Numbered from the stretch's first letter, positions 1 through 9,665 are shown. The stretch: DNA of 64,000 bases from Flavihumibacter soli (GCF_010692725.1 NZ_JAAFZB010000095.1:186001-250000), one strand, 5' to 3'. Notes: generated from the sequence alone by a model not told the origin. Numbers and translations: made by a program.

Positions 1-1
1 T

Positions 2-577
2 TCCGCGAGCCTAAGCAGGGCATTCGACCTGCTGAACGATAATTTTGCAATCGATGGAATTATTGCCAATGCGGGAATAGGCGGTGAAAATTACTGGGGC
101 GCTGACGATCGCTGGGAAGATATCCTTAACACTAATCTGACAGGAACTTATAACATGGTAAACAGCTTTATTCCTGCCTTGCAACGATCTTCTTCGCCCT
201 TTAAACAGATAGTCATCACCTCATCTGTGTTAGCACGCCTTGGTGTAGCTAATTACACCGCCTATTGCGCCAGCAAGGCCGGACTCTTAGGGTTAATGCG
301 TTCATGGGCAATACAGTTTGCCCCGGAAAACATACTCGTGAACGCGATATGTCCCGGCTGGGTGGATACCCAAATGTCACAGGACGGCATGGAAGGAATT
401 GCCCGCGGCATCGGAATAAGCAGGGAGGAATTTCATGAACTTGCAATGGAAAGTGTCCCCTTGCGCAAGATGAGCCAACCGCAGGAAATTGCTGGCCTTA
501 TATCATACCTGCTGAAGCAACAGTCAATTACCGGCCAGGCCATTGATATAAATAATGGCGCAGTTATGAACAGTTGA
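2..577 (+). CDS. Short-chain dehydrogenase/reductase, 5' end outside window
   Basis: This is the C-terminal part of a classical SDR NAD(P)H-dependent oxidoreductase; the substrate cannot be told. The reading frame is open from base 2, so the first third, including the TGxxxGxG cofactor loop, lies outside the window. Visible family marks are the NAG motif (IIANAG), the catalytic serine in ITSSVLARLG, and the active-site pair in YCASK. After these come the usual NAICPGWVDT loop and a C-terminal segment ending in a typical DINNGAVM stretch. The gene ends 13 bp before the convergent stop codon of the GHL10 glycosidase. Family assignment is secure; the specific reaction is unknown. Confidence 0.9.
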   Translation, partial: SASLSRAFDLLNDNFAIDGIIANAGIGGENYWGADDRWEDILNTNLTGTYNMVNSFIPALQRSSSPFKQIVITSSVLARLGVANYTAYCASKAGLLGLMRSWAIQFAPENILVNAICPGWVDTQMSQDGMEGIARGIGISREEFHELAMESVPLRKMSQPQEIAGLISYLLKQQSITGQAIDINNGAVMNS

Positions 578-590
578 TTCTACCGCTCGA

Positions 591-2162
591 TTATCTGCCG
601 CCTGCCGGCGCAGCGACTGCATCAACACGCTGACCTGTCTGTATCCCAACCTTTGCAGAATTGATACTTTCATTTTTAAGCCTGTCGATGGCGGTAACAA
701 CATATGTATACCTGCTTCCGGGCGAAACGGAAAAATCAGAGAAGCTGGTTTTCGAAGCATCGAATGATATCTTCAAAATATTGCCGGGCTCGCTGGTGCG
801 GATCTCGTCGCCTTCGTTAAACCGGTAAATGACGTATCCATAGGCCGTCTGCCCATCGCTTGCAGCTTCAGGAGCTTTCCAGTTGATATCCACGCAGTCA
901 TTAAGAGCTTTGGCAGTAACCTCTCTTGGCGGATTAGGATCAACTGCGTCCAGCCACAACATAGCAGGTTGCAGGGCAGGATATTTATAGAAATTGGTCC
1001 TCAGCGAATCATTTACACCTGCAAGGTTTCTTGTCAGCGACTTCGAACTGAAAAACACACTGCCCTGTACTCTTGTATTATTTCTCAGGTATCTGATCTG
1101 ATCTGGTATCTGCTGCCGATTTCTCCATCCTTCCCGGTTTTCAGTCGCACGGTATGCTGCCTGGCCAATATACAGGTGCTTGCCATATGTATTGTTACTC
1201 CACCAGTCGAGAAGCTTCTCAAAGGGCGCCGCAGGATAAAAAAACGGAAAGTACAACTGTGGATTTATATAATCCACCCAGCCTGCCTGAGTCCATTTAC
1301 GGGCATCAGCATATAGTTTCCCATATCCGTCCAGGCCGTTGCTCTCAGAGCCTTCAGGATCCTGGCTCTTGTTTCTCCAGATACCAAAAGGACTAATACC
1401 GAACTTCACAAACTTCTTCTCCGCATGAATACTGTCGCTCAACGTTTGAATAAGGGTATCTACGTTATGTCGACGCCAGTCTGTGATATCTGCAAAGCGC
1501 TCAGCCCCGTATGTATTATACGCGTTCGTATCCGGAAGCGGACGGTTCTTGCTGTCCGGGTATGGATAGAAATAATCATCGAAATGTATTCCATCGACAT
1601 CGTAATTGCGAACTACATCCATGATCACCTGAACGATATATTCGCGAACTTCCGGAATTCCCGGATTAAATAACTTCTTGCCCTCATAAGTAAAGAACCA
1701 ATCCGGCTTTTGACGTGTAATATGATCAGGACTAGTATTAGATTCAATAAGATCGAAAGTCGCCCTGTAAGGATTAAACCATGCATGCAGCTCCATTCCC
1801 CGTTTGTGCGCTTCAGCTATTGCAAATTCCAGGGGATCATAATATGGCAAGGGTGCAAGTCCCTGCTTCCCGGTTAAGAACCGGCTCCACATTTCCCTGC
1901 CATTACCGTAGAGGGCATCAGTTGATGGTCTCACCTGTATCATAATGGCATTAATGCCGCTCCTCTGATGATCGTCAAAAATACGCAGCAGTTCTTTCTG
2001 TTGCATGTCCGACGAAAGGCCCGGTTTTGAAGGCCAGTCTATATTTGCCACTGTCGCAATCCAGGCACCGCGAAATTCGCGTTTTGGCGAAGCAGGCATC
2101 TGGGCAAATAAATTAAGGGTATTTAACAGGAATAATATAGAAAGTAATGGCTTTTTAATCAT
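591..2162 (-). CDS. GHL10-type secreted glycoside hydrolase (DUF187 family)
   Basis: A 523-residue exported protein of the glycosyl-hydrolase-like 10 family, a TIM-barrel group related to GH13 and thought to act on glycans outside the cytoplasm. An N-terminal signal peptide (two Lys, then a hydrophobic run ending LFAQ) precedes the barrel. The barrel begins with EFRGAWIATVANIDWPS and contains the conserved strand ends IQVRPSTDALY, HAWFNPYR and GIHFDDYFYP. The last ~95 residues look like a fibronectin type III module. I chose the ATG at 2162 over a TTG 15 bp upstream because it gives a better signal peptide. It is transcribed away from the 2519 gene. The true substrate is unknown. Confidence 0.85.
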   Translation of the reverse strand: MIKKPLLSILFLLNTLNLFAQMPASPKREFRGAWIATVANIDWPSKPGLSSDMQQKELLRIFDDHQRSGINAIMIQVRPSTDALYGNGREMWSRFLTGKQGLAPLPYYDPLEFAIAEAHKRGMELHAWFNPYRATFDLIESNTSPDHITRQKPDWFFTYEGKKLFNPGIPEVREYIVQVIMDVVRNYDVDGIHFDDYFYPYPDSKNRPLPDTNAYNTYGAERFADITDWRRHNVDTLIQTLSDSIHAEKKFVKFGISPFGIWRNKSQDPEGSESNGLDGYGKLYADARKWTQAGWVDYINPQLYFPFFYPAAPFEKLLDWWSNNTYGKHLYIGQAAYRATENREGWRNRQQIPDQIRYLRNNTRVQGSVFFSSKSLTRNLAGVNDSLRTNFYKYPALQPAMLWLDAVDPNPPREVTAKALNDCVDINWKAPEAASDGQTAYGYVIYRFNEGDEIRTSEPGNILKISFDASKTSFSDFSVSPGSRYTYVVTAIDRLKNESINSAKVGIQTGQRVDAVAAPAGGR

Positions 2163-2518
2163 TATAGATGGTTTCAACGCTGTAAAGATAAGTATTCAAC
2201 TTTAGTGGCATAACGCTGGACTGTCAATTTATGCACTCCACGCACAACTATATACAACATTCTTTCAGTGCAGGTTACATTTATTTGATTCCTGTCCGGA
2301 CACTCAATTGTATTAAAAGTATGGATAGTTTAATAAAAACATTAAACTTGTATTAGCAGGCGGTATATACAAGCAATATTTTATATATATTAAAGTTATA
2401 TCTGTGGGCATAACCAACGTTTTATCTAAAGATTCTGGATAAAACAAGTGTGATCATCAAACTATCACTATCGCAAAGAGTTTAAACCATTAAAAAACCT
2501 TCATACAGTCGAAAAAGC
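2163..2518. other. AT-rich divergent intergenic region with a hairpin
   Basis: About 356 bp separate two divergent genes and must hold both promoters. I see no convincing TAnnTTTG box for either gene. The only structure found is an 8-bp perfect inverted repeat, GTTTTATC at 2419-2426 and GATAAAAC at 2438-2445, with an 11-base loop. It lies about 75 bp upstream of the right-hand start codon and could be an operator or a leader hairpin. No small ORF or RNA gene could be supported. Confidence 0.4.
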
Positions 2519-3433
2519 ATGGAAAACGAAAACGTAGAACAGCAACCTCGTAAGAATTCTAACAAAATCTATTTTTTAGTTGCGGTGATTCTGGCTTTGC
2601 TCGGAACAAACGCTTACCTATTTTTTAAGGAAAAGAAATCCAATGAGCGTATTGTTACCATCAGCGATGAGAAATCCCGAATGCAGACTGAGATAGATAA
2701 GATCGAAGCCGAACTGGATAATTCTAACAGCGCCAATATCAAGCTGTCGGAGGAAATGCAAAAAGAACAGGATCTCGCCCGGGCTAAGATAGCGGAACTT
2801 CGGGCGGCACTGAAAAAAGGTCAGTTGAACCAGGGACAGTTAGCCAAGGCACAGGAAGATATCAAACAACTGCGCTACTTCGTCACGAAATATACAGCTG
2901 ACATTGCTGAATTAAAGCAACAGAATGCTGCTTTAACCACAGAGCGCAATACACTCCGTACAACTGTAGATTCAGTATCAACCAAGGCTAGTGACCTCGA
3001 AAAAGTCAATGAAGAACTTAACACTAAAGTAAAAGCTGCTGCTGCATTAAAGGTGGGTAACGTATCCATTACTCCCCTGCGTGTAAAAAACAGTGGTAAG
3101 GAAACTGATGTAAGCAAAGCTAATGCCGCCAAAAAACTGCGCGTGAACTTCTCCATAGTTAACAATTCGATCGCAGAGAAGGGCATGCATGATATCTATA
3201 TGCGCATCATTGACCCTAGTGGCAACCTCCTTATTTCAGATAACGGCTCAATGTTCATGGCCGATGATGAAGAACTGCAGTATACATATAAAACCGCGGT
3301 TGAATTTGCAAACGATAGCAAAGTATACGCTATCGACTGGACCAACCCTTCCGAATTCCAAAAGGGGACATATACAGTAATTTTATATGCGGACGGTTAT
3401 ACAATGGGCCGCGGAACAGTAAACTTACGGTAG
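2519..3433 (+). CDS. Membrane-anchored coiled-coil protein of unknown function
   Basis: A 304-residue protein I do not recognise by name. It has a short charged N-terminus, one transmembrane helix at about residues 18-37 (YFLVAVILALLGTNAYLFF), then a long heptad-rich coiled coil at about 45-175 full of Glu, Lys, Gln and Ala. The C-terminal domain of roughly 120 residues is predicted to be beta-rich, with phrases such as LRVNFSIVNNSIAEKG and GTYTVILYADGYTMG resembling an Ig-like fold. The topology suggests an inner-membrane anchor with a periplasmic coiled coil carrying a beta domain. It is a single-gene unit ending in a strong terminator. Confidence 0.8.
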   Translation: MENENVEQQPRKNSNKIYFLVAVILALLGTNAYLFFKEKKSNERIVTISDEKSRMQTEIDKIEAELDNSNSANIKLSEEMQKEQDLARAKIAELRAALKKGQLNQGQLAKAQEDIKQLRYFVTKYTADIAELKQQNAALTTERNTLRTTVDSVSTKASDLEKVNEELNTKVKAAAALKVGNVSITPLRVKNSGKETDVSKANAAKKLRVNFSIVNNSIAEKGMHDIYMRIIDPSGNLLISDNGSMFMADDEELQYTYKTAVEFANDSKVYAIDWTNPSEFQKGTYTVILYADGYTMGRGTVNLR

Positions 3434-3450
3434 CACATTGTTCACCTCAT

Positions 3451-3480
3451 AAAAAAAGCATCCTGCCGGATGCTTTTTTT
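3451..3480 (+). terminator. Bidirectional intrinsic terminator
   Basis: A perfect inverted repeat, AGCATCC with its complement GGATGCT around a TGCC loop, is flanked by seven A on the left and seven T on the right. It can end transcription of the coiled-coil gene 18 bp downstream of its stop codon and also reads as a terminator on the other strand. Confidence 0.9.
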
Positions 3481-3622
3481 ATGCTATCATCTTTTGCTTC
3501 AACCTGAACATTAGCTAAATCCTTCGCGGACTTAAAGGCCTAAAAACACCTTGAATGATCAAGCAGGAATCAGGTGTGGGCATTTTGCCTTTCAGGTAAT
3601 TACTGGTTCCAGAATGCGGACT

Positions 3623-6600
3623 CTAAACATCCAACGGTATATTGATGTAAAACGTTGTCCCATGTCCCAATTCGGTTCGGTAACTGATGTTGCCGCCCAT
3701 ATTCTCTAATGCTTGTTTCACGAATGCAAGACCCAACCCGGTCCCCGAACTCTTGGTTGTAAAATTGGGAGTGAAGATCTGCGGCCGTAACGATTCTTCA
3801 ATACCGCTGCCGTTGTCATGAATTTCGATAAAAGCGTTCTTACCGGTATTATATAGCCGAACCTTGATGAGAGCTCTCTTGCCCTCTATCCGCGCTTCAA
3901 TGGCATTCTTGATCAGGTTATTGAAACACCTTAGAAGTTGATCCTTGTCGCCCTTGATGTTCTTACCAGTGGGTATACTATTGCTGAATATGATCGAGGT
4001 GTGATCGGTCTGACGGTAGAGATCGATGGATTGCTCCAGAACATCGGGCAGGAAGATCCTTTCAAAAATAGTTTCCGGCATTTTCGCAAAGTTCGAGAAC
4101 TCCGATGCAATATGCGCGAGGCTTTCAATCTGTTCAACAAAGGACTTGCTGAATTTTTCAAACTTCCTGTCAAAATTGGGGTCCTTTTCCTTCCATGACT
4201 TCTCGAGCAGCTGCACGCCAAGTTTAAGTGGCGTGAGGGGGTTCTTAATTTCGTGGGCTACTTGTTTCGCCATCTCACGCCAGGCAGTCTCACGTTCAGA
4301 GCGTGCCAACTTTTGTGCACTGTCTTCAAGCGCAGAAATCATATTATTATATTCTTTAATAAGATGTCCTATTTCATCGTTGCGCTTCCACACGATGGGC
4401 TCATTACGTCTTCCGATCTGGATCTCACTCAAATTCTTCTGTATTAGTGTAAGCGGACTGGTGATCCGGTTCGCCACAAAAACCGCAAAAAATCCTATTG
4501 CTACAAAAACCAGTGCATACACATTGACCAGAGCATTGATAAATTCTCCCAGGCGTTCTTCATAGTCCTGCTCATTCGTAAAATAAGGCAAGCCCAGGTA
4601 CCCGACAGCCTCATTTTGATTGTTCCGTAATGGGACATATGCGGATATAAACTGAGACCTGCCGATCCTCTCCGCGTTTACAAATTCCGATTTCTGAAGC
4701 AGACTGACATATAAATATGCTGTGGAACTCATTTTCGGTGCTATCAAGCCATACTCATAGATCTTGGGCTGTGATGATAGAATAAGGTTTCCGTTCAGGT
4801 CAAAAAGATTGAGGTCAGCCCCGTTGATTTCTGAGAAATTTATAAAGGCTGTTTCCACTTCTTCCTCAGGTTTCAAATCGCCGCTTTTTAAAACTGTTTT
4901 ATCCAAACCTGCTGCGATCTTGTTTACCTTATCAACAATTTCTTCCTCCTGCTGCTCCCGGTACTGCTCCTTGATATTCAGATAGGTGATAAAGCCGGTT
5001 ATCAGTAATGTGAATACGACTGCCCCGACCATCGAAACCTGTATCCTGGTCTTATATAATATACGGTTGGAAGTAACCAGAAAATTCCATCTGAAGTTAC
5101 GCAGCCGAATATCGTAGTTGAGAAAACTGAACCAGAACCATTTAAATAAAAATACGATAGTTGAAAAAACCAGAAGAATAAGAAACATGAAGGAAACAGC
5201 AGCGAATTCTTCCAACAAAGTATTCACCTCTTTGCTAATAACTATCAGCTTTCTTTCGTTGGGCTTAAATAGCAAGTGACTGTATTCTCTCCCATTGATA
5301 TCTCTCGTTCGGCTAAATACATAATCTCTTACTTTCCCTTTAAATTCCCCCGCCTTAAGGTCATACACAAACCTCCCGTACTGATTGGCCAGCCTGTCAT
5401 TATTATAGTAGGCATATGAGTACGCTTTTAGCGAAGAATTATCCTTCAACTTGCCATCAACCAGCAATTCCGGTAAGCTGCCTTTGATACTAAGGTCTTT
5501 TGACTTAAGCTCAATAACCAGGGTGCCTGCCGTCTCGTCTCCATCCCTGACTGGAAGCAAGGCAAAATAGTTCTGGAAGCCGAATGTATTGCTTACGCGG
5601 TAAAAATAGTCGGATATCTTTACAGCATGTGCCAGAACAAAGTTTTTATAATAATCAAGTGAAACTTTTGTGGTACCTTTTAATGGCTGCCCATTTTGAT
5701 TGAACTCGAAGCAATTGAAATCATACCTGGATAAATAATCCGCAAAATACAGCCGTTGCAATCGGTTATTCATCGATGTGTGGCTTGCGATCGGATTCTT
5801 AAAATAATCTGACACAACCCGATCCATCAGTATCTGCTCCTCAATCTCCTCAAACAGAACAACCGCATTCGGGTCATCCGAGGAAGCCAGATTGGTCACC
5901 AACACTTTGCGTTCCTCTAACTCCTTTATCCGTTCATATTCAGAAAGCTTTAAAGAGGTCCCTGTAGCAAATGCCAGTATAATAAAAATAAAGATTCCGA
6001 GGCTAAAGCGGTCCCGGCTGTTGTAAAATGCCACTCCTGCCAGGAATATTACCAGAGAAATAATAAGAAAAAACCAACCGGGAGTTTCGAATATCAGGCG
6101 GCAAAAAATACCTGCCAGAAGGGTAAGGAAAAATATGACCAGTCTCTCCTTATTAGTCAGCAACAGAGTCTCTGTAATGTTGAAGCATATCTGTATAAAG
6201 AAATAAAAGTTCAAGGCCAAAAAACAATAGATACACAGACCTACCCAGCTAACCCAGTTAAGGTTTAGCACATTACTAACGTCGAAACTTATCTTTGAGT
6301 TGGTGACGAGACCATGGAAAAGTTCGTCGATGAAATATCCTCCCAAGTAGATCAGCACAATCATCAGGGCAAAAATGATGTAGTTTAACCAGGGTTTCCA
6401 TAGTCTGCCGGATAGCCTGATCTCATTTCGATAGCCGTACATGTAAGCCATCAGCCATGTCAGCGACAATATGTTTAAGAGGAAATCACCCAGTGAGGGA
6501 AACAGCTTACTTGAGCCGTAATATTTCGGATCGAACAGAGCCAGATCAAAATGATTGTCAAACCAGGAGGTCTGCAGTTCAAGGTATCGGAATATTAACA

Positions 6601-7357
6601 GAAAAGCCGTAAGAAAACCTATAGAAAGTATTATATATCCGCGCGAAGCTATCCATATGCAGATCTGATTTACCAGGAACAAGGTGCAAATCACAGCTAA
6701 AACCAACATCAACAACTCGAATCCGGAATAATAATGGGCTAAGGCCTCCGGCTTGAGTTTTACTGAAAAAAGATATTTGCCCTGGATATTGCGGATACTG
6801 TGAGCTGGCTTATCATTTACCAGAGCTATATCCAGGTTGTTTGTATTAACCAGGTCGCTATAAACAATATTCTCGAGGTATCGGTTTTCATAGGGGTAGT
6901 TAGCTTTGATCGGTATAAAGGCTAATGCAGAAAAGTCACCATTTGATTTCTTAATGACTTCATACCAGCCATTCTTCCAGGTTAAAAATGTACTGCCTTC
7001 TTTGAAACTGGCATCAGTATCAAAAAGAATGTTATTCCCGATCCAGAATTTAAGTTTTCCGGCCTGATAGGTATGAAGATATATACGCTTTTCATCCTGA
7101 AACCTTTTAATTAGTGTCTGTGCCCAGGAAGTATTTTCAGGAAGGGTTTTTAAGGAATCCAGCAGAGCCGGGTCATTTAAGAAGTCATTTATGAACCGCT
7201 CCTTTCTGTGGAGATTTTTCTGGAGGGTCTCCGCATCCTCGTAAAGAATCTCTTCTTTATTAAAGGTACTATTTATCGTTAGGGCGGTACCGGCGAACGC
7301 CAGGGCCAGAACAAAAAGCAAAAGGCGAATTTTTAAAGCTCCGGACAAATTAACCAC
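3623..7357 (-). CDS. Very large NtrY-like sensor histidine kinase
   Basis: A 1244-residue membrane sensor kinase, far longer than the usual 400-700. The order is: TM helix ~9-28, extracytoplasmic region to ~213, a cluster of TM helices to ~475, a second extracytoplasmic region to ~715, two more TM helices, a third outer loop, a last TM near 960, HAMP, HisKA and HATPase_c. The phospho-acceptor is H1035 in VAHEIKNPLTPLKLGVQ, the wording typical of NtrY-like kinases. The N box is NLIKNAIEAR, and the ATP lid ends GTGLGLAFVKQALENMGG. The start is GTG, with no nearby ATG. No response regulator adjoins it. It follows fabD, but a terminator separates the two. The signal is unknown. Confidence 0.88.
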   Translation of the reverse strand: MVNLSGALKIRLLLFVLALAFAGTALTINSTFNKEEILYEDAETLQKNLHRKERFINDFLNDPALLDSLKTLPENTSWAQTLIKRFQDEKRIYLHTYQAGKLKFWIGNNILFDTDASFKEGSTFLTWKNGWYEVIKKSNGDFSALAFIPIKANYPYENRYLENIVYSDLVNTNNLDIALVNDKPAHSIRNIQGKYLFSVKLKPEALAHYYSGFELLMLVLAVICTLFLVNQICIWIASRGYIILSIGFLTAFLLIFRYLELQTSWFDNHFDLALFDPKYYGSSKLFPSLGDFLLNILSLTWLMAYMYGYRNEIRLSGRLWKPWLNYIIFALMIVLIYLGGYFIDELFHGLVTNSKISFDVSNVLNLNWVSWVGLCIYCFLALNFYFFIQICFNITETLLLTNKERLVIFFLTLLAGIFCRLIFETPGWFFLIISLVIFLAGVAFYNSRDRFSLGIFIFIILAFATGTSLKLSEYERIKELEERKVLVTNLASSDDPNAVVLFEEIEEQILMDRVVSDYFKNPIASHTSMNNRLQRLYFADYLSRYDFNCFEFNQNGQPLKGTTKVSLDYYKNFVLAHAVKISDYFYRVSNTFGFQNYFALLPVRDGDETAGTLVIELKSKDLSIKGSLPELLVDGKLKDNSSLKAYSYAYYNNDRLANQYGRFVYDLKAGEFKGKVRDYVFSRTRDINGREYSHLLFKPNERKLIVISKEVNTLLEEFAAVSFMFLILLVFSTIVFLFKWFWFSFLNYDIRLRNFRWNFLVTSNRILYKTRIQVSMVGAVVFTLLITGFITYLNIKEQYREQQEEEIVDKVNKIAAGLDKTVLKSGDLKPEEEVETAFINFSEINGADLNLFDLNGNLILSSQPKIYEYGLIAPKMSSTAYLYVSLLQKSEFVNAERIGRSQFISAYVPLRNNQNEAVGYLGLPYFTNEQDYEERLGEFINALVNVYALVFVAIGFFAVFVANRITSPLTLIQKNLSEIQIGRRNEPIVWKRNDEIGHLIKEYNNMISALEDSAQKLARSERETAWREMAKQVAHEIKNPLTPLKLGVQLLEKSWKEKDPNFDRKFEKFSKSFVEQIESLAHIASEFSNFAKMPETIFERIFLPDVLEQSIDLYRQTDHTSIIFSNSIPTGKNIKGDKDQLLRCFNNLIKNAIEARIEGKRALIKVRLYNTGKNAFIEIHDNGSGIEESLRPQIFTPNFTTKSSGTGLGLAFVKQALENMGGNISYRTELGHGTTFYINIPLDV

Positions 7358-7380
7358 GTTTAGGTAAAAATAGTATTAAA

Positions 7381-7406
7381 AACAAAAGGGCTCAAAAATT
7401 GAGCCC
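7381..7406 (-). terminator. Intrinsic terminator after fabD
   Basis: On the minus strand the stem GGGCTCAA / TTGAGCCC with a three-base loop is followed by a T-rich run. It lies 26 bp after the fabD stop codon and about 25 bp before the start of the large sensor kinase, so the kinase probably has its own or read-through transcription. Confidence 0.85.
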
Positions 7407-7431
7407 CCGGAATATAAAAATTCAAATTATT

Positions 7432-8316
7432 TTAAACGATGTTCGCACTGCTGGTCTCAACTGTGCGATTTACCTTTTTGACTAGTCCCTGCAAAACGTT
7501 GCCGGGGCCCACTTCTGTAAAGGAAGTTGCTCCATCTTCCAGCATATGTTCAACAGTCTGAGTCCAGCGAACCGCCCCTGTTAGCTGGGAAATTAAATTA
7601 TGCTTGATACTGGCAACGTCTTTGTAAGGCCTGGCATCGATATTCTGATATACAGGGCACACAGGTTCTTTTATTTCCGTTGCTTCAATAGCCTGCTGTA
7701 ATTCCACACGGGCTGCCTCCATCAATGGCGAGTGAAATGCTCCGCCAACATTTAGCTTTAGGGCACGCTTTGCCCCGGCTTGTGTCATCAGCTCACAGGC
7801 TTTATCAACCCCTTCCACAGTTCCTGAGATGACGAGCTGACCCGGACAGTTGTAATTAGCCGGAACCACAACTTCGCTGATTCGCTGGCAGATGTCTTCA
7901 ACAGTGAAATCATCCAGACCAAGTATGGCGGCCATAGTCGAAGGCTGCAGCTGGCAGGCTTTCTGCATAGCGTTGGCCCTGGCGGCAACAAGACGCAATC
8001 CATCTTCAAACGACAGTGCCTCGGCAGATACGAGGGCGGAGAATTCTCCCAATGAATGGCCTGCAACCATATCAGGTTTGAAACTATCCCCCAGTTCTTT
8101 AGCCATGATCACAGAGTGCAAAAATATAGCCGGCTGTGTTACGTTGGTTTGTTTCAGATCGTCCTCAGAACCGTTAAACATAATATCAGTAATCCGAAAA
8201 CCCAGGATTTCGTTAGCCCGCTCAAACAGCTCTTTCGCTTGAGCCGATTGCTCGTAAAGGTTTTTTCCCATACCTGGAAATTGTGCTCCCTGACCAGGGA
8301 ATATGTATGCCTTCAT
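7432..8316 (-). CDS. fabD: Malonyl-CoA:ACP transacylase
   Basis: A 294-residue FabD, which loads malonyl groups from CoA to acyl carrier protein in type II fatty acid synthesis in the cytoplasm. Evidence is the N-terminal IFPGQGAQFPGMGK signature, the nucleophile S88 in GHSLGE, and the catalytic His in GGAFHSPLM near residue 197. It also has the terminal TEVGPGNVLQGLVKK motif. Length is normal for the family. It lies downstream of folE, separated by about 110 bp containing heptamer repeats, and is closed by a terminator. No other fab genes are in the window. Confidence 0.96.
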   Translation of the reverse strand: MKAYIFPGQGAQFPGMGKNLYEQSAQAKELFERANEILGFRITDIMFNGSEDDLKQTNVTQPAIFLHSVIMAKELGDSFKPDMVAGHSLGEFSALVSAEALSFEDGLRLVAARANAMQKACQLQPSTMAAILGLDDFTVEDICQRISEVVVPANYNCPGQLVISGTVEGVDKACELMTQAGAKRALKLNVGGAFHSPLMEAARVELQQAIEATEIKEPVCPVYQNIDARPYKDVASIKHNLISQLTGAVRWTQTVEHMLEDGATSFTEVGPGNVLQGLVKKVNRTVETSSANIV

Positions 8317-8361
8317 ACTTTGTGTGTTGGTTGTTTAGTTTGTAAGCTGAGTGATTGCAGT

Positions 8362-8414
8362 AGTTGAGAGTTAATAGTTATTTTGTTTGCATGATCAGCA
8401 ATCAGCAGCAATAA
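8362..8414. repeat. 7-bp period repeats between folE and fabD
   Basis: Two short runs with a 7-bp period lie in the gap. AGTTGAG, AGTTAAT and AGTTATT follow each other at 8362-8382. A second run, ATCAGCA twice then GCAATAA, is at 8394-8414. They occupy the region upstream of the fabD start and may be degenerate members of the heptamer tracts seen elsewhere in the window. Confidence 0.6.
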
Positions 8415-8430
8415 ATGAAGAATCCGACAG

Positions 8431-9072
8431 CTAGCTTAAATTAGCAGTAATCAGTCTCAAAAATTCAGCACGCGTGGTTTCGTTGACAAACTCACCTGTA
8501 AAAGCTGATGTTGTTGTAACTGAATTCTGTTTTTGGGCTCCGCGCATCGACATACAAAGATGTCGACATTCTATCACTACCGCTACCCCGGCAGGATCAA
8601 GCGTATTGTGTATACAATCACGAATTTCGTTAGTTAATCGTTCCTGAACCTGCAGTCTGCGTGCAAAAGCATCAACTACCCTGGGAATTTTGCTTAAACC
8701 AACGATGTGCCCGTTGGGAATGTAGGCTACATGAGCCTTCCCGAAAAATGGAAGCATATGGTGTTCACACATTGAATAGACTTCAATATCCTTCACTACA
8801 ACCATTTGGCTGTAATCTTCTTTGAACATCGCGCTTTTCAATATCTCATCCGGTTTCAGATCATACCCATGAGTGAGAAATTGCAGCGCTTTGGCAACAC
8901 GTTCAGGCGTTTTAATAAGGCCATCACGTGAAGGGTCTTCCCCAAGACCTGATAAAATATCCTTATAATGATCCGCTATCCTGCCTATCTTATCAGAATT
9001 GTAGCGGTCAATCTTAACATAGCCTTCAATTTCTTCTTCGTCCGATAAATGATCGTGCATATTAGTTTTCAT
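8431..9072 (-). CDS. folE: GTP cyclohydrolase I
   Basis: A 213-residue FolE, converting GTP to 7,8-dihydroneopterin triphosphate, the entry step to folate and, through QueD, to queuosine. Family motifs are [19 protein letters not shown], the zinc ligands in [20 protein letters not shown] and [10 protein letters not shown], and the conserved [20 protein letters not shown]. The gene sits 22 bp downstream of queD in the same direction, so the two most likely form an operon that supplies pterins. The ATG at 9072 gives the full acidic N-terminal extension common in this phylum. Confidence 0.96.
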   Translation of the reverse strand: MKTNMHDHLSDEEEIEGYVKIDRYNSDKIGRIADHYKDILSGLGEDPSRDGLIKTPERVAKALQFLTHGYDLKPDEILKSAMFKEDYSQMVVVKDIEVYSMCEHHMLPFFGKAHVAYIPNGHIVGLSKIPRVVDAFARRLQVQERLTNEIRDCIHNTLDPAGVAVVIECRHLCMSMRGAQKQNSVTTTSAFTGEFVNETTRAEFLRLITANLS

Positions 9073-9094
9073 TAAATCTGCTTTATGTCAGGAA

Positions 9095-9505
9095 TTATCC
9101 GAAATACTCTACAAAATTATTTTCTGTTTCGTACAGCTTTATCGAATGTAATGCCGCATTCTGTGCATCTATTAAAGGCTTCAGCTGTTCAAATATCGCG
9201 ACAGCCAGAACCTCTGTTGACGCCATCTTATCTTTCATAAAATTCACATCAAGGTTGATGTTCTTGTGATCAAGAGCATCAGTCACATGTGTTTTTATGA
9301 TCGTTTTCAGTTCCTTCAAATCGATAACGAAACCAGTTTCCGGATTGATTTGGCCTTTCACTGTAACGTACAGTTCATAGTTGTGCCCATGCCAGTTCGG
9401 ATTGGAGCACTTGCCGAAAACCTCCAGGTTCTGTTCGTCAGTCCATTCTGGTCTGAATAGTTTATGCGCAGCATTAAATCTTTCTCTGCGGGTAATATAA
9501 ATCAT
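9095..9505 (-). CDS. queD: 6-carboxytetrahydropterin synthase (6-pyruvoyl-tetrahydropterin synthase family)
   Basis: A 136-residue QueD/PTPS-family enzyme. It takes dihydroneopterin triphosphate, the product of FolE, to 6-carboxy-tetrahydropterin for 7-deazaguanine and queuosine synthesis. Zinc-binding histidines are visible in FNAAHKLF and NWHGHNYEL, and the catalytic Cys is in FGKCSNPNWHGH. The later segment LDHKNINLD and the terminal ETENNFVEYFG fit the fold. It is the first gene of the queD-folE pair. A PTPS role in another pterin cannot be excluded, but the folE neighbour supports QueD. Confidence 0.92.
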   Translation of the reverse strand: MIYITRRERFNAAHKLFRPEWTDEQNLEVFGKCSNPNWHGHNYELYVTVKGQINPETGFVIDLKELKTIIKTHVTDALDHKNINLDVNFMKDKMASTEVLAVAIFEQLKPLIDAQNAALHSIKLYETENNFVEYFG

Positions 9506-9653
9506 GCTTCAAAAATTAAAACGTGCAAATATACTCAAACTAGCAACATCGCTGCAGCTTCCTGACAGATCATTACTTTTCACAGATACTGCATCCCTCC
9601 TGACACTCGCTTAGCCCCCCTGAAATTATATTCCTCCATTTAATCGGTTCCCT

Positions 9654-9661
9654 TACCTTTG
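9654..9661 (+). promoter_or_regulatory. -7 promoter box directly before mqnB (possible leaderless start)
   Basis: TACCTTTG matches the Bacteroidota -7 consensus TAnnTTTG exactly. It ends only four bases before the mqnB ATG at 9666, so transcription would begin at or just beside the start codon. I see no good -33 TTTG at the expected distance. Confidence 0.55.
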
Positions 9662-9665
9662 CAGT

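Noticed and set aside
2419-2445. Hairpin GTTTTATC/GATAAAAC as a riboswitch or terminator
   Set aside because: A single 8-bp AT-rich stem without a T-run or conserved core; recorded only as a structure in the gap.
4026-4565. A 179-codon plus-strand frame over the kinase core
   Set aside because: It is antisense to the HisKA and HAMP regions, which are clearly the coding strand.
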